Assembly: GCA_002726845.1 (NCBI GenBank)
Contig: PBSP01000101.1
Coordinates: forward strand, 1-9,947
DNA from: Methanobacteriota archaeon
GTDB taxonomy: Archaea > Thermoplasmatota > Poseidoniia > Poseidoniales > Poseidoniaceae
Direction of reading: 5' to 3'
DNA: 9,947 bases
Both the position numbers and the translations under genes were made by a program. This document shows positions 6,121-9,947 of the stretch, in pieces; position 1 is the stretch's first letter; each line of letters opens with the position of its first letter. Below the pieces are notes generated by a model, which was not told the DNA's origin, ran no database searches, and saw nothing but the letters and a program-made list of their open reading frames with translations.

Positions 6121-8562
6121 CTACTCTTCCTCACTGCGCGGGTGAGGTGTTTTTTTTGCATCGAGAACGGTAAGCCAAGCCATGCCCAGCATCATCAACC
6201 CCCATCCAAACCAAACGAGATGGGAACCGGGTAGGTCGTAAATGATGACACGCATACGCTGAACCGAATCAACGCCATCTGCTGAAACCTGCTGCATCAG
6301 CCCTGTCGTTTGTGAGCCATCGAAAATAAACACAATGTCTCCATGATATCGAACCAACGTATCAACCTCACTTCTCGGAGGATTGGGCGAACCATCGAAA
6401 CGAATCAGCCCTGGTTCGACCACCCCAATCTTTTGCTCACCGTCGTAAACACCGATAATTGCTCCAACATAGCCATCGCCTACCTCGATGTCCTCGCTCT
6501 CAAGAACGATGTCTTCGAAAACATAGCCGTAACCATCAACTTCGACCATTTCGTCGCGTACCAATGTAATTCGATGTGTTGCATCTCCCCGGTCCACCAA
6601 CACGGTCGTGAACACGTGCCCAACCAGCAGCAGCAGCAATCCGAAATGAACAAGGTGGGCGGCTGGAGCCACTTTGCTAAATCCCGAAGACCGAACTCGA
6701 CCTACGATTTCGGCGCCCACTGGAATGAGCGCAACAAGAATCGATGGCAGAACGAGCCATGCAATTGTTCCTCGGGTGAGTATTTCTGAAATTGGTTCGC
6801 TCGCATCACCGCCAAGTGCGGACGGAACAAAGATTGCCAAAACAACCGAAGCAAGTGCAACCATGAACACAACATAGACGATTTGCTGAGGGGATTGTTT
6901 GCGGGACGTGTAGGCAAACATAGCCAGAGCCATTGCCATTACAAACGGTGCCCCATAGAGCTCGTGAGCGTTAAACTGAACAGCATCGATGCTCGAAACA
7001 AGGATCATCAAGGTTAGAATGATGTACAAACTTGTAAGCACCACAGGCGCCCAAAGTGTCGTTCGCATCAGACGTTTTCGGGTCAACCATGGTTGGGTCG
7101 AATCCACTTCTTCGGTCATGACCAACCAAGGTAGAATGTAAAAACCAACCATAACAGCGGCTGTGTGCAATTCTACCAAACCAGACCATGCTGATGCCAA
7201 ACTCATCATGGTCCCAGCAGCGCCCCACCCCCATGCTTTTCGAGCATCAGGGGCTGCATAGAGGGCTACAAACATCAACGCGTTGAGAAGTACGAACAGC
7301 AGGTCTTGCGTTAACAAGTACGCAACGATTGGAACAAGAACCAACCACGGTGCTCCAAGGAATCCTTTGTAGGACCACAATGCGTCGTTCTTCTTTGCCT
7401 TGTTTTTGGGCCAGTCTACAGCCGTTGGCGCGAAGACCATGGCTACGAAAAAGAGTGAAGGAGCATGCTCATATGTCCTGTAATCGAATAAAATTGAGAT
7501 AACAGCGCCTAGAATCGGGATAAGGAACAGATTGGAAAATGGTCGCGTTGTGGTCCCTTGTGCTGCGCGAATGAACACACCACTGAGAAGCAAGATGAGC
7601 AGAACATAGGAGACGATCTCAACACCTTCAACGCGATCTTTCAGTATCATCATACGACCAAACACATCTGTCGGTGGCGTACCTTCTGCAGAGACCACGA
7701 ACGTGTGGACGGAGGCAGCCCAAACGCCGCCTGCCCGTGTCACGAGAGTAGCGAACAACGCAAGGGCGCCGGTTGCCAGCCCAAGACCTGTCCACATCAA
7801 GGTGGATGTTTTGCCTGGTCGCGTTCTGAGGTGGCCCATGAGGACCAGCGCCAACCATGGAAGGAACGATCCTGTTTCTACCGGGTCCCATGCCCAATAA
7901 CCTCCCCAGTCAAGAACCGTGTAGGCCCAGAGTCCGCCCAGTCCAATACCAAGGGTTGCAATCAACAGTCCAGGTCGAGTTTGATGAAGCATTCTTTTGT
8001 CAATCTCAGTATCATCGCCGTATTGGAGGATGGCTAGACTTGTCGCTGCTAGAGCAATACAGAGCGAATAGGCCAGAAAAATCAGTGGTGGATGAATGAC
8101 CATCAAATCCGTTTGCAACAATTCGTTCAGTCCCGGTCCCGTAAACCCGTATTGGTTTTTTGCAAAAGGGTCGAGCGTCATCGAAATCAAGAGCAGGAGA
8201 AGCGTGAAACCATGCATAAGCCTCAAACGAAGTTGATGTGTTTTGTCCAATTCTGACGCAAGGGGTCGTCCGAACCACCATGCGACCAAACCCATCCATG
8301 CAGCCCACATCAACAGCGGCCCCTCTCGAGCTGCCCATGTTGCAGCAAACCGATACTTGAGTGGAAGATCCTCGCCTCCGTTCATGGCCACGTGTAGAAT
8401 TGTTGTATCGTTGGTGATGAACCTCGAAGCGAGGGCAACGAAAGGTGCTGCAAGGATAAGGTGGAGAAGAACGGAAACAACGGGCCGTTCAACTCTCCAT
8501 TTGGGGCAGAGCATCAAGACGATGCAAGCAAGGACGGCCAGAACAAGTGTCCACCCCCACAT
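6121..8562 (-). CDS. ccmF: CcmF-type cytochrome c haem lyase subunit
   Basis: Large polytopic membrane protein of 813 residues from the CcmF/CcsA haem-handling family, which attaches haem to apocytochrome c outside the membrane. The WWD motif DWGGYWAWDPVE is at 218-229. Candidate haem ligands in the family pattern are H157 in VIHPPL, H244 in MGHLRTR, H286 in ASVHTF, and H636 or H639 in AAHLVHFG. The N-terminal DLPLKYRFAATWAAREGPLL at 65-84 matches the CcmF 'loop before WWD' region and separates it from the shorter CcsA proteins. A non-membrane domain of about 655-778 precedes the last membrane helix (780-800), as in CcmF. It is roughly 160 residues longer than E. coli CcmF, the extra length lying in hydrophobic segments between about 340 and 600. 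The ATG at 8562 has only a weak GTGG site. The gap before it is 45 bases, after the reductase gene. No other ccm gene is in the window. Confidence 0.88.
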   Translation of the reverse strand: MWGWTLVLAVLACIVLMLCPKWRVERPVVSVLLHLILAAPFVALASRFITNDTTILHVAMNGGEDLPLKYRFAATWAAREGPLLMWAAWMGLVAWWFGRPLASELDKTHQLRLRLMHGFTLLLLLISMTLDPFAKNQYGFTGPGLNELLQTDLMVIHPPLIFLAYSLCIALAATSLAILQYGDDTEIDKRMLHQTRPGLLIATLGIGLGGLWAYTVLDWGGYWAWDPVETGSFLPWLALVLMGHLRTRPGKTSTLMWTGLGLATGALALFATLVTRAGGVWAASVHTFVVSAEGTPPTDVFGRMMILKDRVEGVEIVSYVLLILLLSGVFIRAAQGTTTRPFSNLFLIPILGAVISILFDYRTYEHAPSLFFVAMVFAPTAVDWPKNKAKKNDALWSYKGFLGAPWLVLVPIVAYLLTQDLLFVLLNALMFVALYAAPDARKAWGWGAAGTMMSLASAWSGLVELHTAAVMVGFYILPWLVMTEEVDSTQPWLTRKRLMRTTLWAPVVLTSLYIILTLMILVSSIDAVQFNAHELYGAPFVMAMALAMFAYTSRKQSPQQIVYVVFMVALASVVLAIFVPSALGGDASEPISEILTRGTIAWLVLPSILVALIPVGAEIVGRVRSSGFSKVAPAAHLVHFGLLLLLVGHVFTTVLVDRGDATHRITLVRDEMVEVDGYGYVFEDIVLESEDIEVGDGYVGAIIGVYDGEQKIGVVEPGLIRFDGSPNPPRSEVDTLVRYHGDIVFIFDGSQTTGLMQQVSADGVDSVQRMRVIIYDLPGSHLVWFGWGLMMLGMAWLTVLDAKKTPHPRSEEE

Positions 8563-8607
8563 GATGTTTCCACGTACGCGTCCTTGTTATTGCTTTGCGT
8601 TGGCCCA

Positions 8608-9843
8608 TCACCAGCCGAAGTGTTTCGCTCGGCTGTAGCCAAACGAAAGAAGTACGGAGATGACGCGCTTGAAAAAGAGTGTTGGTTTGCGAATCATGAT
8701 CTTCAAACCAATACCGAGTTTTGTCAACGGGCTCATGTTTCCGAGCTCTTCAGGTAGGCATTTCGCCATTACGGCCATTTCTTTGTCCGATAGATTGTAC
8801 AATGCATCTTTTCCTTTCAGGATTTTACTGTATGGAGGGAATGTAGATTTCCAAGCTTGCTCGTATGGCGAAAGCGCTTGAGCAGAAACATCACCGTTGT
8901 TCATTGCTTTTGAGAGTACGTGGGCTGCTTCTCTACCGGACCATAGCGCAAGATGCGAACCACCTTCAAACAACGGTGATGTAAACCCTGCAGCGTCACC
9001 GACGAGAATCAGGCCGTCATCAACGGTTTTACTTCTTGGTCCTGATATGGGAATGTACCCTCCAAACGGTTTCACCTTCGTACCTTCTTTTCTCCACGGA
9101 GGGTTGACGGTCGGTTTGCCGGCAAGGTATGTGTCCTCGATAAACGCATTCAAATGAGAGACAGCGCCTTTTGTGTCCGATGTAACCAAACCGACGTTGG
9201 CTCGTTCCCCTTCCTTTGGAATCATCCAAACATAGCCGTGCGGGGAATATTTTGGCCAGATGTAGAAGTCAAGATACCCATCGTTAGGAACGTCGTTCAC
9301 CTCGTACTGGAAACCAGCGATGAGTTCAACTTCGGTTCCCATTTTGAGAAGTTTTGAGGCCGCTCCCGAAACGCCTGATGCATCGATAACAGCAGAACAC
9401 TCAATTGGAAATTCACTTCCTCTACCTTCAATAATCCAATTGGAAAATTGATTTTCGCTATTGAAAATTCTCTTCATTGATGTGACTCGATGCTTGAGAT
9501 ACAATTCGGCACCAAGTGCTGTCGCTTCATCCATCAACCATTGTTCAAACAAATGCTTCTCGAGAACGTAGCCTGGTTCTGTCAGGAGTTTGTTTTCGCC
9601 GCCAGGGAAAATCACTCGAATACCTTTCACATCCAAAGCCTTGACATGGTCAGGGATTTGCAAATCGAGATTTTGAACGGCTAGATCGGAAAGGCACTCG
9701 CCGCAGTGTACGGGTGTACCAACCTCGGAATCAGCCTCAACGACGATGGTTGAGAGGCCCAAACGCGAGGCGTGGATTGCAGCAGAACCACCTCCCGGAC
9801 CTGCGCCAATTATCAGCAGGTCACATTTCCGGCCTTCTGCCAT
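8608..9843 (-). CDS. Geranylgeranyl reductase family FAD-dependent oxidoreductase
   Basis: Flavoprotein of 411 residues in the geranylgeranyl reductase family, which saturates double bonds in isoprenoid chains. In archaea this acts on archaeal membrane lipids, and relatives act on menaquinone side chains. The FAD Rossmann motif GAGPGGG is at 13-19, with the ribose-binding acid E36 in VVEAD. HCGECLS at 46-52 contains the CGE segment with a cysteine (C47) typical of the family next to the flavin. GYVWMIPKEGERANVGL at 203-219 and GDAAGFTSPLFEGGSHLAL at 282-300 are the substrate-side and second FAD motifs. There is no transmembrane segment, and the C-terminal part (about 370-411) is amphipathic and could touch the membrane. 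The ATG at 9843 is the first in-frame start after an upstream in-frame TGA, but it has no clear ribosome binding site. It is the first gene of the minus-strand run visible here. The true substrate, ether lipid or quinone, cannot be told from the sequence. Confidence 0.9.
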   Translation of the reverse strand: MAEGRKCDLLIIGAGPGGGSAAIHASRLGLSTIVVEADSEVGTPVHCGECLSDLAVQNLDLQIPDHVKALDVKGIRVIFPGGENKLLTEPGYVLEKHLFEQWLMDEATALGAELYLKHRVTSMKRIFNSENQFSNWIIEGRGSEFPIECSAVIDASGVSGAASKLLKMGTEVELIAGFQYEVNDVPNDGYLDFYIWPKYSPHGYVWMIPKEGERANVGLVTSDTKGAVSHLNAFIEDTYLAGKPTVNPPWRKEGTKVKPFGGYIPISGPRSKTVDDGLILVGDAAGFTSPLFEGGSHLALWSGREAAHVLSKAMNNGDVSAQALSPYEQAWKSTFPPYSKILKGKDALYNLSDKEMAVMAKCLPEELGNMSPLTKLGIGLKIMIRKPTLFFKRVISVLLSFGYSRAKHFGW

Positions 9844-9947
9844 AATTTGCTGATGCAGAGTCGGCTCATGAATCCAGCGGTTTCACTTGAATCGCTTGGA
9901 GCATGCACAATGCTGAGTGTATGCTATCGATTAAATAGCAAATTCAT
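9844..9947 (-). promoter_or_regulatory. Upstream region of the reductase gene with a possible TATA box and inverted repeat
   Basis: The minus strand carries an A/T-rich TATTTAAT (9930-9937) about 90 bases before the reductase ATG. It could serve as an archaeal TATA box for the whole gene run; a start site about 25 bases on would leave a leader of roughly 60 bases. It overlaps a perfect inverted repeat, TGCTAT (9922-9927) and ATAGCA (9935-9940), around seven bases. No gene was found in this stretch, and the neighbour to the right is outside the window. Confidence 0.3.
9922..9940. repeat. Inverted repeat TGCTAT-N7-ATAGCA
   Basis: Two perfect six-base arms separated by CGATTAA. An inverted repeat lying over a TATA-like sequence fits a repressor site, but the arms are short and chance cannot be excluded. 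Confidence 0.3.

Noticed and set aside
6150..6157. T8 tract on the plus strand as an archaeal terminator
   Set aside because: No plus-strand gene ends there, and on the transcribed strand the run is poly-A inside the ccmF coding sequence.
1..9947. CRISPR array, tRNA, insertion sequence, toxin-antitoxin or defence genes
   Set aside because: No regularly spaced repeats, tRNA-like folds, transposase motifs or defence motifs were seen; metabolic, envelope and chaperone genes account for nearly all of the sequence.

Overview
The window looks like a piece of an archaeal chromosome, most likely a marine euryarchaeon of the Poseidoniales (Marine Group II) type. The archaeal signals are a DUF63 membrane protein, a long two-part archaeal FKBP, a geranylgeranyl-reductase-family flavoprotein, and GAGGTGA/AGGTGA-type ribosome binding sites. 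The order-level assignment is inference. The CcmF-like protein and the leucine catabolic genes indicate an aerobic, respiring heterotroph. All seven genes lie on the minus strand, separated by gaps of 9 to 61 bases, so transcription runs from right to left and some or all genes could be co-transcribed. There is no rRNA, tRNA, CRISPR array, transposon or phage gene.

Reading in the direction of transcription, the first block (9843 down to 3928) concerns the cell envelope and respiration. It holds a geranylgeranyl reductase family oxidoreductase (isoprenoid or lipid saturation), a long CcmF-type cytochrome c haem lyase subunit, an archaeal SlyD-like FKBP prolyl isomerase, and a multi-pass DUF63 membrane protein of unknown function.

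The second block (3874 down to the left edge) is a compact leucine/isovalerate degradation cluster. It encodes the 3-methylcrotonyl-CoA carboxylase beta subunit, a LiuC-type methylglutaconyl-CoA hydratase, and the biotin-carboxylase (alpha) subunit, which runs off the left edge of the window. The order beta subunit, hydratase, alpha subunit matches the liuB-liuC-liuD order of bacterial leucine operons. Together the three would convert 3-methylcrotonyl-CoA to 3-hydroxy-3-methylglutaryl-CoA. The preceding dehydrogenase (liuA) and the final lyase (liuE) are not in the window.

No clearly new biological system is visible. The points most worth a second look are the bacterial-type liu gene order in an archaeon, the LiuC active site that lacks one of the two classical glutamates, the oversized and isolated CcmF, the polar and histidine-bearing membrane segments of the DUF63 protein, and small inverted repeats before the reductase and before mccB that could be regulatory.
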